Origin: Gemmatimonadota bacterium
Lineage (GTDB): Bacteria > Gemmatimonadota > Gemmatimonadetes > Longimicrobiales > Gaopeijiaceae
Reading direction: 5' to 3'
NCBI GenBank assembly: GCA_022561145.1
Contig: JADFRS010000020.1
Coordinates: forward strand, 1-35,739
DNA length: 35,739 nucleotides
Positions 27,510 through 35,739 of the stretch are shown here, piece after piece. Under the pieces are notes generated by a model. The model was given only the letters and a program-made list of their open reading frames with translations, did not search any database and had not been told where the DNA came from. How positions within the stretch are numbered: the first letter of the stretch is position 1; every line of letters begins with the position of its first letter. Made by a program: the position numbers and the translations under genes.

Positions 27510-28580
27510 TCACCTCGGTGTGAAATCGGTCTCGACGTCCAGGCTTCGAACGAAGGCGGCGAGAAGGTGCGCCGCGGCTTTCAGGTCTGCGGTGCTCACC
27601 ACTTCGTTCGGAGAGTGCATGTAGCGGTTGGGGACGGAAACGAGACCCGTCGGCACGCCGGCCCGGGTGAGGAAGATGGAATCCGCGTCGGTCCTGGTGG
27701 CCCTCGGAGCAGCCTGGATGCTGTGCGGGATTCCCTCTGCCTCTGCGACCTCCGCCAAGCGCTCGAAGACGATGGGGTGCACCGACGAGCCGCGAGTGAG
27801 CACCGGGCCACCGCCAACCTTGTGATCGCCCAACTCCTTTTTCTCGATGTCGGGAATGTCGGTGCTGAAGGTCACGTCGACCACCACCGCGACGTCGGGT
27901 TCGAGCGCATAGGCGCTGCTGCGAGCTCCACCACCCGAGCCACCACCGATCTCTTCCTGCACCGTAGCCACGGCAATCGTAGCGGCAGCGGCCGGCTCGG
28001 TCGAAAGCAGACGCGCCGCCTCCAGTACCACAAGGGCACCGATCCGGTTGTCGACCGCGCGGCTCGCGACCAAATCGCCCGCGAGCTTGACCAGATCGGC
28101 GGCGATGATCATCGGATCGCCGACGCGGATCCCCATCGAGACGACCTCGTCTTTGTCCTTCGCACCGACGTCCACCCAAAGGTCGCGGGTCTCCGCGGCA
28201 CGCTTGCGGTCTTCTTCCCTGATCAGATGGATGGCCTTCTTGCCGATGATACCGGTGCGATCCCCGTCCTTTCCGAGGATCGTCACACGCTGCCCAACCA
28301 GAACCTGGGGGTCCCAGCCGCCGATCTCATCGATGAACAGAAAGCCCTCATCATCGATGTGGGTGATCTGGAGTCCGATCTCGTCGATGTGCCCGGCAAG
28401 CATCACACGTGGCTTGCCCGCCGGGTTCACCACCGCGATGGAGTTGCCTGCAACGTCCGTGTGGACTTCGTCGGCGAACCCCGCGGCTTCTTCCCGCCAG
28501 ACTCTCGCCGCCCGCACCTCGAACCCTGAGGGCCCGGGGGCGTCGAGAAGTCTCTCTAGGAAGCCCTCACGGGCCGTCAT
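27510..28580 (-). CDS. M42 family metallopeptidase
   Basis: LLDAPGPSGFEVRAARVW, VMLAGHIDEIGLQI, RAVDNRIGALVVLEAA, ATVQEEIGGGSGGGARSSAY. Confidence 0.95.
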   Translation of the reverse strand: MTAREGFLERLLDAPGPSGFEVRAARVWREEAAGFADEVHTDVAGNSIAVVNPAGKPRVMLAGHIDEIGLQITHIDDEGFLFIDEIGGWDPQVLVGQRVTILGKDGDRTGIIGKKAIHLIREEDRKRAAETRDLWVDVGAKDKDEVVSMGIRVGDPMIIAADLVKLAGDLVASRAVDNRIGALVVLEAARLLSTEPAAAATIAVATVQEEIGGGSGGGARSSAYALEPDVAVVVDVTFSTDIPDIEKKELGDHKVGGGPVLTRGSSVHPIVFERLAEVAEAEGIPHSIQAAPRATRTDADSIFLTRAGVPTGLVSVPNRYMHSPNEVVSTADLKAAAHLLAAFVRSLDVETDFTPR

Positions 28581-28990
28581 GGAAGGGTAGTGTCGATAAC
28601 AGTGACGCTCACGGCTCCCTCACGGATACGCTTCTCCAAGCGTGCGCGAATGCGCCTTTGAATCGCCCTGCGTGACACGGGAAGCAGGAGCGAGAAGCCC
28701 AAGATATCAGTCAGGATGCCAGGAGTCAGCAAGAGGGCACCACCCACCAGGATCGCCAAGCCGTCCATGATGGCCTGGGCGGGAAGACGGCCCTGGGCCA
28801 ACTCGGACTGGAGCGTCCACAGTGTCTTGAGTCCCTCGAGGCGAGCCAAGCCCGCTCCGACCACGCCCGTCGTAATCACGAGAGCGAGGGTGGGAAGCAA
28901 GCCTACGATCTGCCCCAACTGTATGAGCAGCACGAGCTCGAGGATGGGAACCACGATGAAGAGGAGCGCCAGTCGGCCAAAAAGATTCAT
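28577..28990 (-). CDS. FxsA family membrane protein
   Basis: LALLFIVVPILELVLLIQLGQIVGLLPTLALVITTGVVGAGLARLEGLKTL...LLLTPGILTDILGFSLLLP is the FxsA pattern. ATGA overlap with M42. Confidence 0.92.
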   Translation of the reverse strand: MNLFGRLALLFIVVPILELVLLIQLGQIVGLLPTLALVITTGVVGAGLARLEGLKTLWTLQSELAQGRLPAQAIMDGLAILVGGALLLTPGILTDILGFSLLLPVSRRAIQRRIRARLEKRIREGAVSVTVIDTTLP

Positions 28991-29071
28991 GGCGGCTCGT
29001 ACACCCCTCTACGGTCCTTCGGTCCCGGTCGCTTGCTCCGTCGACAGGTTTTGGTTTCCTTTGTTGAAGCC

Positions 29072-30307
29072 ATGGAACAGACCTACTTTCGACGGGGTTT
29101 CGGCCTGAAGGCCGAGGTGCGACCCGTCATCGACGCCGAATATCATTCGGCACTCGTACAGGAGATCCAAGCTGCTGGGTATACCCGGACCTATGGTGAT
29201 ATCACCGTCCGGCTCGCTGAGCAGTTTGGATTCTGTTACGGGGTGGACAGGGCCCTCGACTACGCCTACGAAACCCGGAAGCGTTTTCCCGACAAGCGGA
29301 TCTGCCTCGTCGGCGAAATCATCCACAACCCACACATCAACACACGCTTGCGGGACATGGGCATCGAGTTCCTCTACCCCGATGCCCAGGGTCACTTCGA
29401 TTTCAGCTCCATAGCACAGGACGACGTCGTACTCATCCCGGCGTTCGGGGTGAAGCTCGAAGATTTCCAGCGTTTGAGTGACATCGGCTGCGTGTTGGTG
29501 GACACCACGTGTGGCTCGGTGTTGCTCGTCTGGAAGAGGGTCGAGTCATATGCCAAGGACGGCTTCACCGCGGTCATTCATGGCAAGTACCTGCACGAAG
29601 AGTCCCGTGCCACGGCCTCGCAAGCCAATAAGCACCCCGGTGGCAAGTACATCATCGTCCGCGACATGGAGGAGGCCGGCCTACTCTGCGACTACATCGC
29701 AAAGCGCCCCGGACACCTGTCGGCCGAAGAGTTCATGGAGTGGTTCGCCGACCGAGCGACCCCTGGCTTCGACCCTGACTCGCACCTCAAGCGGATCGGC
29801 GTGGCCAACCAAACGACGATGCTGGCAAACGAGTCCCTGGCCATCGGCGAGCTCATCCGGGAGGCCATGGCCGAGGGGGAGGGCGAGGAATACGCGGAGC
29901 AGAACTTCCGCTCGTTCGACACCATTTGCTCGGCCACGCAGGAACGGCAGGACGCGGTGGTGAGCATGATGGAGAGCGGCCCGACGGACGTCATGATCGT
30001 AATCGGTGGTTATAACTCCTCCAACACGAACCACCTGGCTCACATGTGCCGCGACTATACGGCCACCTACCACATCGAGGACGCGGACTGCATCGATGTG
30101 GAGTCTGGCACGATCCGGCACAAGCCGGAACTCTCTGATCCTTCAGAGCGCGTGGACACGGGCTGGCTGCCGGAAGGCCCTCTACAGCTGGGGATCACGG
30201 CGGGGGCTTCAACGCCCAATAACAAGATCGGCGAGGCGCTCCTCCGGATCTTCGAGCTCCGAGGAATCGACCACACCGCAGTGGTTGCAGAACCCGAGTC
30301 GCCGTAG
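29072..30307 (+). CDS. ispH: 4-hydroxy-3-methylbut-2-enyl diphosphate reductase (long IspH form)
   Basis: EQFGFCYGVDRALDYAYETRK...GEIIHNPHINTRLRDMGIEFL, DTTCGSVLLVWKRVE, TICSATQERQDAV, ITAGASTPNN. Start chosen at ATG 29072. Confidence 0.95.
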   Translation: MEQTYFRRGFGLKAEVRPVIDAEYHSALVQEIQAAGYTRTYGDITVRLAEQFGFCYGVDRALDYAYETRKRFPDKRICLVGEIIHNPHINTRLRDMGIEFLYPDAQGHFDFSSIAQDDVVLIPAFGVKLEDFQRLSDIGCVLVDTTCGSVLLVWKRVESYAKDGFTAVIHGKYLHEESRATASQANKHPGGKYIIVRDMEEAGLLCDYIAKRPGHLSAEEFMEWFADRATPGFDPDSHLKRIGVANQTTMLANESLAIGELIREAMAEGEGEEYAEQNFRSFDTICSATQERQDAVVSMMESGPTDVMIVIGGYNSSNTNHLAHMCRDYTATYHIEDADCIDVESGTIRHKPELSDPSERVDTGWLPEGPLQLGITAGASTPNNKIGEALLRIFELRGIDHTAVVAEPESP

Positions 30308-30318
30308 ACCCTCCCGGC

Positions 30319-30834
30319 CTATTCGTCGGGGTCGCCGACCGACTTGCCGAGCTTCTTGAGGAGACGCCTGAGGTGTTGCTGTTCGTTGGGCGTCAGCTCG
30401 TCCATCAGGCCGCGGAGGAACACGGCGTGTTTGGGAAAGCTGCCCTCGATCAACCGCCGCCCGTCGGGCGTCAACTTAGCCATGACAACGCGGCGATCTT
30501 CGTCTGAGCGGTCTCGGTAGACCAAGCCCTGCTCCTCGAGCCGGTCCATTACGAAGGTGACGTTCCCACCCGTTACCAACAGCTTATCGGCCAACTCTCC
30601 GAGCGCCAGCGGGCCCAGATGGTGAAGCGCTTCCAAGACGCCGAACTGGGGCAGGGTCAACCCGTATTCACCGACCCGCACAGACACCTCGCGGGAAAAG
30701 GTCAAATAACAGCGAGCGAGCGCGATCCACAGTCGGAGCGACACATCTTCCTCCTCGCTCCAGCTTCTCGCCGCGGGAGCATCGGTATCCGCTGCCAAGC
30801 TTGACGCCTGCTTCTTCATCGCCGTTTGCGCCAC
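30319..30834 (-). CDS. MarR family transcriptional regulator
   Basis: LTLPQFGVLEALHHLGPLALGELADKLLVTGGNVTFVMDRLEEQGLVYRDRSDEDRRVVMAKLTPDGRRLI. Confidence 0.95.
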   Translation of the reverse strand: MAQTAMKKQASSLAADTDAPAARSWSEEEDVSLRLWIALARCYLTFSREVSVRVGEYGLTLPQFGVLEALHHLGPLALGELADKLLVTGGNVTFVMDRLEEQGLVYRDRSDEDRRVVMAKLTPDGRRLIEGSFPKHAVFLRGLMDELTPNEQQHLRRLLKKLGKSVGDPDE

Positions 30835-30869
30835 AGGAACCCCTCCTCCTTACTGTTTCCGACGTTGGC

Positions 30870-32276
30870 TCAGACGTGCAACGCCCTGCCCAGGGCCGCC
30901 AGAGCACTCTCTCCAATCGCTTCGGACAGCGTCGGATGGGGGTGCATGGCCCGGTCCATCTCTTCCATCGTCGATTCCAGGTGCCGGCCGACGACGAATT
31001 CACCGATGAGCTCGGTAGCGCTTGGTCCTACGATGTGAGCGCCGAGAATTTCCGAGTACTTCGTGTCTCGGATCACCTTCACGAACCCTTCGGAGTGCCC
31101 GCCGGCAAGCGCCCGGCCGTTCCCCACCCAGGGGAACTTTCCCACTTCGATGTCGTGGCCGGCCGCCTTCGCTTGCTCCTCGGTGAGCCCAACCGACGCC
31201 ACTTCAGGATGGCAGTAGGTACAGTTGGGAACGTTTTCGTAGTTCACGCTATGGTGCCCCTGGCCGGTGATGTGCTCGACACACACCACACCCTCGTGCA
31301 TCGCCTTGTGGGCGAGAAGTTGGTGCCCCGCGACATCACCCAGGGCGTACACACCTGCCACGTTGGTGCGAAGCTGGTCGTCCACCTTGATGTACCCGTG
31401 CTCGTCCAACTCCACGTTGACCGCGTCGAGCCCGAGATCCTCAGTGTTCGGCGCACGGCCCACGGCGGAAAGCACACGTTCCACCTGGAGGGTCTGCTCC
31501 GCGCCCGCCTTGTCCTTGAACGTCAGCGTGACCCCGGTATCGCTCACTTCGGCGCCCTGCACCATCGCGCTCGTGAAGACGTTGATGCCGCGTTTCTTGA
31601 ACGAGCGCGCGACCACCGCCGAGCAGTCCTTGTCTTCGACGGGCAGGACCCGGTCCAGCGCCTCGATGACGGTAACCTCGCTCCCGTAGGCGCTGAACAC
31701 GTCCGCGAACTCCATGCCGACCGCGCCCGCACCGATCACAGCCAAACTCTTGGGAGCACTCGTCTGAAAAAGCGCCCCGGTGGACGACCAAATCGTCTCC
31801 TCGTCGATGGGAAGCATCGGCAAGCTTCTCGGGCGGGACCCTGTCGCGATGATCACGTGGTCCGCTGCGAGCGTTTGCGTGGCACCGTCGGTCGACGTCA
31901 CCTCCACCGAGCTCTTGGAAAGCAGCCTGCCACGTCCCTCGATGTGCGTGATCTTGTTCTTCTTGAACAGGTGGCCTACGCCTTTGCTCAACTGATCAGC
32001 CACCGCACGGCTACGTTCCTGGGCAGGCCCCAAGTCCACGTTCATCCTGGAAAACGTGATACCATGGCGCTCGGCGTCCCTCAGCTCATTGACCAGGGCT
32101 GCGCTCGAAAGAAGAGCTTTGGTCGGGATACAGCCGGTATTCAGGCACACGCCGCCGAGCGTGTCCTCTTCGACGCAGGCGACATTGAGTCCCAGTTGAG
32201 CGGCTCGAATCGCGGCGACATACCCGCCGGGACCGGCCCCTACCACCACCAGATCGTACTGCGAATCAGCCAACAC
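30870..32276 (-). CDS. lpdA: Dihydrolipoyl dehydrogenase
   Basis: DLVVVGAGPGGYVAAIRAAQLG, GGVCLNTGCIPTKALL disulfide motif, ALGDVAGHQLLAHKA, HPTLSEAI. Confidence 0.96.
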   Translation of the reverse strand: MLADSQYDLVVVGAGPGGYVAAIRAAQLGLNVACVEEDTLGGVCLNTGCIPTKALLSSAALVNELRDAERHGITFSRMNVDLGPAQERSRAVADQLSKGVGHLFKKNKITHIEGRGRLLSKSSVEVTSTDGATQTLAADHVIIATGSRPRSLPMLPIDEETIWSSTGALFQTSAPKSLAVIGAGAVGMEFADVFSAYGSEVTVIEALDRVLPVEDKDCSAVVARSFKKRGINVFTSAMVQGAEVSDTGVTLTFKDKAGAEQTLQVERVLSAVGRAPNTEDLGLDAVNVELDEHGYIKVDDQLRTNVAGVYALGDVAGHQLLAHKAMHEGVVCVEHITGQGHHSVNYENVPNCTYCHPEVASVGLTEEQAKAAGHDIEVGKFPWVGNGRALAGGHSEGFVKVIRDTKYSEILGAHIVGPSATELIGEFVVGRHLESTMEEMDRAMHPHPTLSEAIGESALAALGRALHV

Positions 32277-32350
32277 ACCACCTCGTGAGCGGATGTTCGA
32301 CGGCGAAGCGTTGGCATGCCGGAGCTTCGCACGTTAGTCGGTATAGACTG

Positions 32351-32445
32351 CCGGACCCAGCGGCGACGGGTCCGGAGACTGCGGGAGCAGGGAAGTTAGG
32401 CCAAGTGGTTCGGGGATGTAAACCCTCTTGGAGCCCGGATTCGGG
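32351..32445. other. Hairpin-rich intergenic stretch, candidate structured RNA or regulatory leader
   Basis: CCGGACCC-agcggcgac-GGGTCCGG (32351-32375, perfect 8 bp); CCAAG...GGG...CCC...CTTGG (32401-32431); CCCG-gatt-CGGG (32434-32445). No ORF explains it. Confidence 0.3.
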
Positions 32446-32562
32446 AAGGTTCGTGAAGACGGGGCCGTATCCTTTACAGCCGATCCGGGCGAGGTCTATT
32501 CTTCGTAATGCGCACCCGATGCGTGTGGTTTCCTCCCTAGCCGCTCGGTAGGAGGCATTTCT

Positions 32563-33126
32563 ATGGTTGAGCTTTTGGTCCTCGGAGTCGTTGGCGTCGC
32601 GGGCGTGGCGATGTACAACTCGCTCGTGAAGCTTGGAACGCAGGCGGAAGCTGCGTGGGCTGACATCGACGTCCAACTCAAACGTCGGCACGACCTGATT
32701 CCGAACCTGGTAGAAACCGTAAAGGGGTACGCTAGCCACGAGAGGCAGACGCTCGAGGCGGTGACCGCCGCTCGTTCCAGCGCCATGTCTGCTCAAGGGC
32801 CGGCCGCCAAGGCCCAGGCGGAAGGAATGCTCGCCGGGGCCTTGAAGTCGCTCTTCGCTCTCTCGGAGGCCTACCCGGACCTTCAAGCCGCTGGCGGCTT
32901 CCGGGATCTCCAAGAAACGCTCACCGGGCTGGAGGACCACATCCAGCAGGCCCGCCGCTACTACAACGCGGTGGTGCGGGACTACAACACCAAGCTCCAG
33001 CAGGTACCAACCAACCTGATCGCCAAGGCCTTCAACTTCGTGGAGCGGGAGTTCTTCGAGATTCCGGATGCGGAGAAGGCGGTGCCTCAGGTCAAATTCG
33101 GTGACGACAAGCCCTCCTTACCGTGA
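32563..33126 (+). CDS. LemA family protein
   Basis: MYNSLVKLGTQAEAAWADIDVQLKRRHDLIPNLVETVKGYASHERQTLEAVTAARS...YNTKLQQVPTNLIAKAFNF. AGGAGG ribosome-binding site just upstream. Confidence 0.95.
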   Translation: MVELLVLGVVGVAGVAMYNSLVKLGTQAEAAWADIDVQLKRRHDLIPNLVETVKGYASHERQTLEAVTAARSSAMSAQGPAAKAQAEGMLAGALKSLFALSEAYPDLQAAGGFRDLQETLTGLEDHIQQARRYYNAVVRDYNTKLQQVPTNLIAKAFNFVEREFFEIPDAEKAVPQVKFGDDKPSLP

Positions 33127-34256
33127 AGATAGTCCCGGTTGTGTCGAGGAGGGATTTTCGTCGCTTCGTCGACCTGCCTTGGCAGATCTACGACCGGAGT
33201 CGATACCCTCAGTGGGTGCCGCCTCTCAGAAGCATGGTGCGCGAAGCGCTCGATACGAAGCGAAACCCGTTCTATCAGCACGCCGACATTCAGCTCTTTC
33301 TCGCCGAGCGAAGTGGGCGGGCGGTGGGCCGCATCGCGGCCATCGAGAACCGGGCACACAACCGGTTCCACGAAGACTCGATCGGGTTCTTCGGGTTCTT
33401 GGAGTTGCTAGATGATCCCGAGGCCGCCGATGCGTTGATCGAGGCGGCGAGCCTGTGGCTGGGTGGGCGCGGCCTGACGGCGCTACAGGGTCCCATCAGC
33501 CCGTCGACCAATCACGAATGCGGACTCCTTGTCAGCGGATTCGAGCACCACCCGATGATCATGACCCCCTGGAATCCTCCCTACTACGAGGAGCTGCTCG
33601 AGCAAGCCGGGCTCGCGCCGGTGAAAGACCTCCTCGGCTATCTATTACCGCTGGGCAACGGCTTCGCGCTCCCGGAGCGATTCGAACGCATGGCCGAGCA
33701 CACCAGGTCCAAGCTCGGGCTCACGTTCCGGAGCGCGGACATGAGCCGCTACAAGAGCGAGGTCGCTATTTGCTGGGAGATTTACAACGACGCTTGGGAG
33801 GGCAACTGGGGTTTCGTTCCCATCACATGGGAGGAGTTCGAGTTCGCGTCCCGTGGCCTGAAGCAGATCCTTCGTCCGGAATTCGCGTTCATCGCGGAGG
33901 TGGACGGGGTTCCGGCGGGCTTCATGCTGATCGTGTCGGACCTGAACCGGATTCTCAGGCACGTGCCATCGGGGCGGCTTTCCCCGCTGGCCATGGCGCG
34001 AATCGTCTTCGGCATCGGCAAGGTCAAGCGTGGCCGTATTCTGGCGCTAGGCATAAAGGCGAAATACAGAACACGGGGCATTCTTCCCCTGTTCTTGCAT
34101 GAAGCGGTGAAGCGGGCACAGGCCATCGACGCGATCGAAGCGGAGGCTTCATGGATTCTCGACGACAACAAACCAATGCGAGCCGTGATGAAGGCGATGG
34201 GAAGCGACGTCTACCGGCGGTGGAGGCTTTACCAGAAACCCATAGCCATAGCGTGA
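33123..34256 (+). CDS. GNAT-like acyltransferase family protein (uncharacterised)
   Basis: GTG start overlapping the lemA stop (GTGA). IQLFLAERSGRAVGRIAAIENRAHNRFHEDSIGFFGFLEL...LQGPISPSTNHECGLLVSGFEHHPMIMTPWNPPYY. Confidence 0.82.
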   Translation: MKIVPVVSRRDFRRFVDLPWQIYDRSRYPQWVPPLRSMVREALDTKRNPFYQHADIQLFLAERSGRAVGRIAAIENRAHNRFHEDSIGFFGFLELLDDPEAADALIEAASLWLGGRGLTALQGPISPSTNHECGLLVSGFEHHPMIMTPWNPPYYEELLEQAGLAPVKDLLGYLLPLGNGFALPERFERMAEHTRSKLGLTFRSADMSRYKSEVAICWEIYNDAWEGNWGFVPITWEEFEFASRGLKQILRPEFAFIAEVDGVPAGFMLIVSDLNRILRHVPSGRLSPLAMARIVFGIGKVKRGRILALGIKAKYRTRGILPLFLHEAVKRAQAIDAIEAEASWILDDNKPMRAVMKAMGSDVYRRWRLYQKPIAIA

Positions 34257-35638
34257 TGCGCATGAAATTACTGGCGTGCGGGGTCTTTCTATCCATGGCC
34301 TTGTTTTCCACGGCTTGGGATGCGGGAGCACAGGAGCGGACCCTCGTCATCGAATCATTCGACGTCACCGTTCAGGTGGCCGAGAGCGGCCGCATCGACG
34401 TGCTCGAGTCCATTCGGTTCCGCTTCTCCGGGTCGTGGAATGGTGTTTACCGTCTGATTCCGGTCAACTACAGCACGCCTCAAGGGTTCAACTACAAGCT
34501 TTTTCTCGACGTCGAAAGCATCACCGACGAATCGGGCCGGAGGCTCGAGTACAAGGACACTCGGGAACGGCATTACAGAAAACTCAAGGTCTGGGTACCG
34601 GGTGCACAGAACACAGTGCGCACGATCCACTTCCGCTACTCCGTACCCAACGCCCTCAGGTTCTTCGATTCCGAGGACGACGACTTTGCCGAAGGGCACG
34701 ACGAACTCTACTGGAACGTCACCGGCGACGAGTGGGAGATTCCTATCGAGAGGGCTTCCGCACGCGTGGAGCTTCCGCCCGGGGTCACCGGCCTCCAGGC
34801 TCGTGCGTTCACGGGCGCTTTTCGCTCCACCGCCCGGAATGCGAGCATCGATGAAATAGAATATGGATTCTATTTCGAGACTTCGGAATCCCTCGGGCGT
34901 CGAGAGGGGCTGACGATAGCGGTGGCCTGGAGTCCCGGGGTCGTGACGAGGCCTTCGGCGATCACCAGGGCGTACTTGTTCCTCCGGTCCAACCTCATCT
35001 TTCTGTTGCCGATCGTCAGCCTCACGGTCATGTGGCGGCTCTGGCTGAACAAGGGCCGTGACCCGGCCCGGCGCTCGATCGCACCGCAGTACGAGCCCCC
35101 GCAGGGCCTGACGCCGGCGGAGATCGGCACCTTGATCGACAACCGCCCCGACATGAGGGATATCACCGCCTCGATGGTGGACCTCGCGGTTCGCGGGTTC
35201 ATGCGGATCGAGGAGCGCGAGAAACAGGGCTTCGCGTCGATCTTCGGGGGCAACGACTACACCTTCGTGATGCTCAAGGGCCGGGACGAGTGGAGCGAGC
35301 TTCAGAGCCATGAGCGGACGCTCCTGAGTGGGTTCTTCGACAACGGGCAGCGCACGGAGGTGAAGCTCGGGGATCTGGAGAACGAGTTCTACAAAGACGT
35401 CTCGCGCATGAAGGACGATCTCTACGGCAGGCTGGTCGAGTTGGGACTCTACGCCCGGCGACCCGACAAGGTGATGGCTGTCTACGCCGCCGCCGGCGTG
35501 GTAGTCCTGGTCCTGTCGGTTGGCGGAGCGCGAATCCTCGCCGACCAGGTCGCGGGCCTCCGGGTCGGCCGCGTAAGCGTTTATCTCCTTTGCTTCGGTG
35601 CTGAGCAGCACCGGAAGCACCCTTCGAGTGCCAAATAG
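34256..35638 (+). CDS. DUF2207 domain-containing membrane protein, possibly C-terminally truncated
   Basis: ATG overlaps the previous stop (TGATG). Signal peptide, LVIESFDVTVQVAESGRIDVLESIRFRFSGSWNGVYRLIPV..., TM, QYEPPQGLTPAEIGTLIDNRPDMRDITASMVDLAVRGFMRIEE are DUF2207 hallmarks. Confidence 0.9.
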   Translation: MRMKLLACGVFLSMALFSTAWDAGAQERTLVIESFDVTVQVAESGRIDVLESIRFRFSGSWNGVYRLIPVNYSTPQGFNYKLFLDVESITDESGRRLEYKDTRERHYRKLKVWVPGAQNTVRTIHFRYSVPNALRFFDSEDDDFAEGHDELYWNVTGDEWEIPIERASARVELPPGVTGLQARAFTGAFRSTARNASIDEIEYGFYFETSESLGRREGLTIAVAWSPGVVTRPSAITRAYLFLRSNLIFLLPIVSLTVMWRLWLNKGRDPARRSIAPQYEPPQGLTPAEIGTLIDNRPDMRDITASMVDLAVRGFMRIEEREKQGFASIFGGNDYTFVMLKGRDEWSELQSHERTLLSGFFDNGQRTEVKLGDLENEFYKDVSRMKDDLYGRLVELGLYARRPDKVMAVYAAAGVVVLVLSVGGARILADQVAGLRVGRVSVYLLCFGAEQHRKHPSSAK

Positions 35639-35739
35639 CCTGGCCGTCCACCTCACCAACACCGCGCCCGATCTAGACGCCGACAGGAGGGCCGGCGTCA
35701 GAGGGCTCGCCCACGTCATCGGCATCGGCCCCACGCTCC

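Noticed and set aside
30801-32288. 495-aa + strand ORF
   Set aside because: Antisense to lpdA, which has unambiguous motifs.
32351-32395. Possible SRP (4.5S) RNA because of GGTCCGGA...GGGAGCAG
   Set aside because: Only a loose match to the conserved SRP domain IV sequence; the spacing and internal-loop arrangement do not fit. Kept only as a generic structured-RNA candidate.
34355-35734. 459-aa minus-strand ORF
   Set aside because: Antisense to DUF2207. No conserved domain seen.
1-35739. CRISPR arrays, tRNA/rRNA genes, transposons, prophage or toxin-antitoxin/defence modules
   Set aside because: No regularly spaced repeats, tRNA-like T-arm/anticodon arrangements, transposase or phage motifs, or defence-gene signatures seen by eye. 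A tRNAscan/Rfam/DefenseFinder run would be needed to exclude them formally.

Overview
High-GC bacterial chromosomal window with about 32 confidently or moderately supported protein-coding genes. Gene content is compatible with Gemmatimonadota-like or related environmental bacteria, but this is inference only. No rRNA, tRNA, CRISPR array, transposase or phage module was recognised. Left to right: caa3-type cytochrome oxidase subunits I (cut by the left edge) and II (with fused cytochrome c); Trm112-like protein; DUF192; class-V aminotransferase; DUF5916 outer-membrane-type protein; fused TRAP permease; Yip1-like protein; hypothetical protein; YggT-like/YggU pair; PGM-like metalloenzyme; GspE/PilB-type ATPase with C-terminal zinc ribbons; MarR-GNAT-MenC/NSAR operon; HEAT-repeat gene split across frames; degenerate HD-GYP protein; M20 peptidase; glcDEF; MBL hydrolase; fRMsr-like GAF protein; M42 peptidase; FxsA; IspH; MarR; LpdA; LemA-acyltransferase-DUF2207. 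Points most worth a second look: (i) the MarR-GNAT-NSAR operon with a perfect 10-bp-arm palindrome at its start and an M20 hydrolase nearby, resembling a D-to-L amino acid conversion route; (ii) the HEAT-repeat gene with two compensating frame changes next to an HD-GYP protein with altered metal-site motifs; (iii) interleaved inverted repeats upstream of the GAF gene; (iv) a GspE-like ATPase with a compressed Cys motif and extra zinc ribbons; (v) a translationally coupled LemA-acyltransferase-DUF2207 cassette. I did not find a clearly unprecedented system. Most of the window is ordinary core metabolism.
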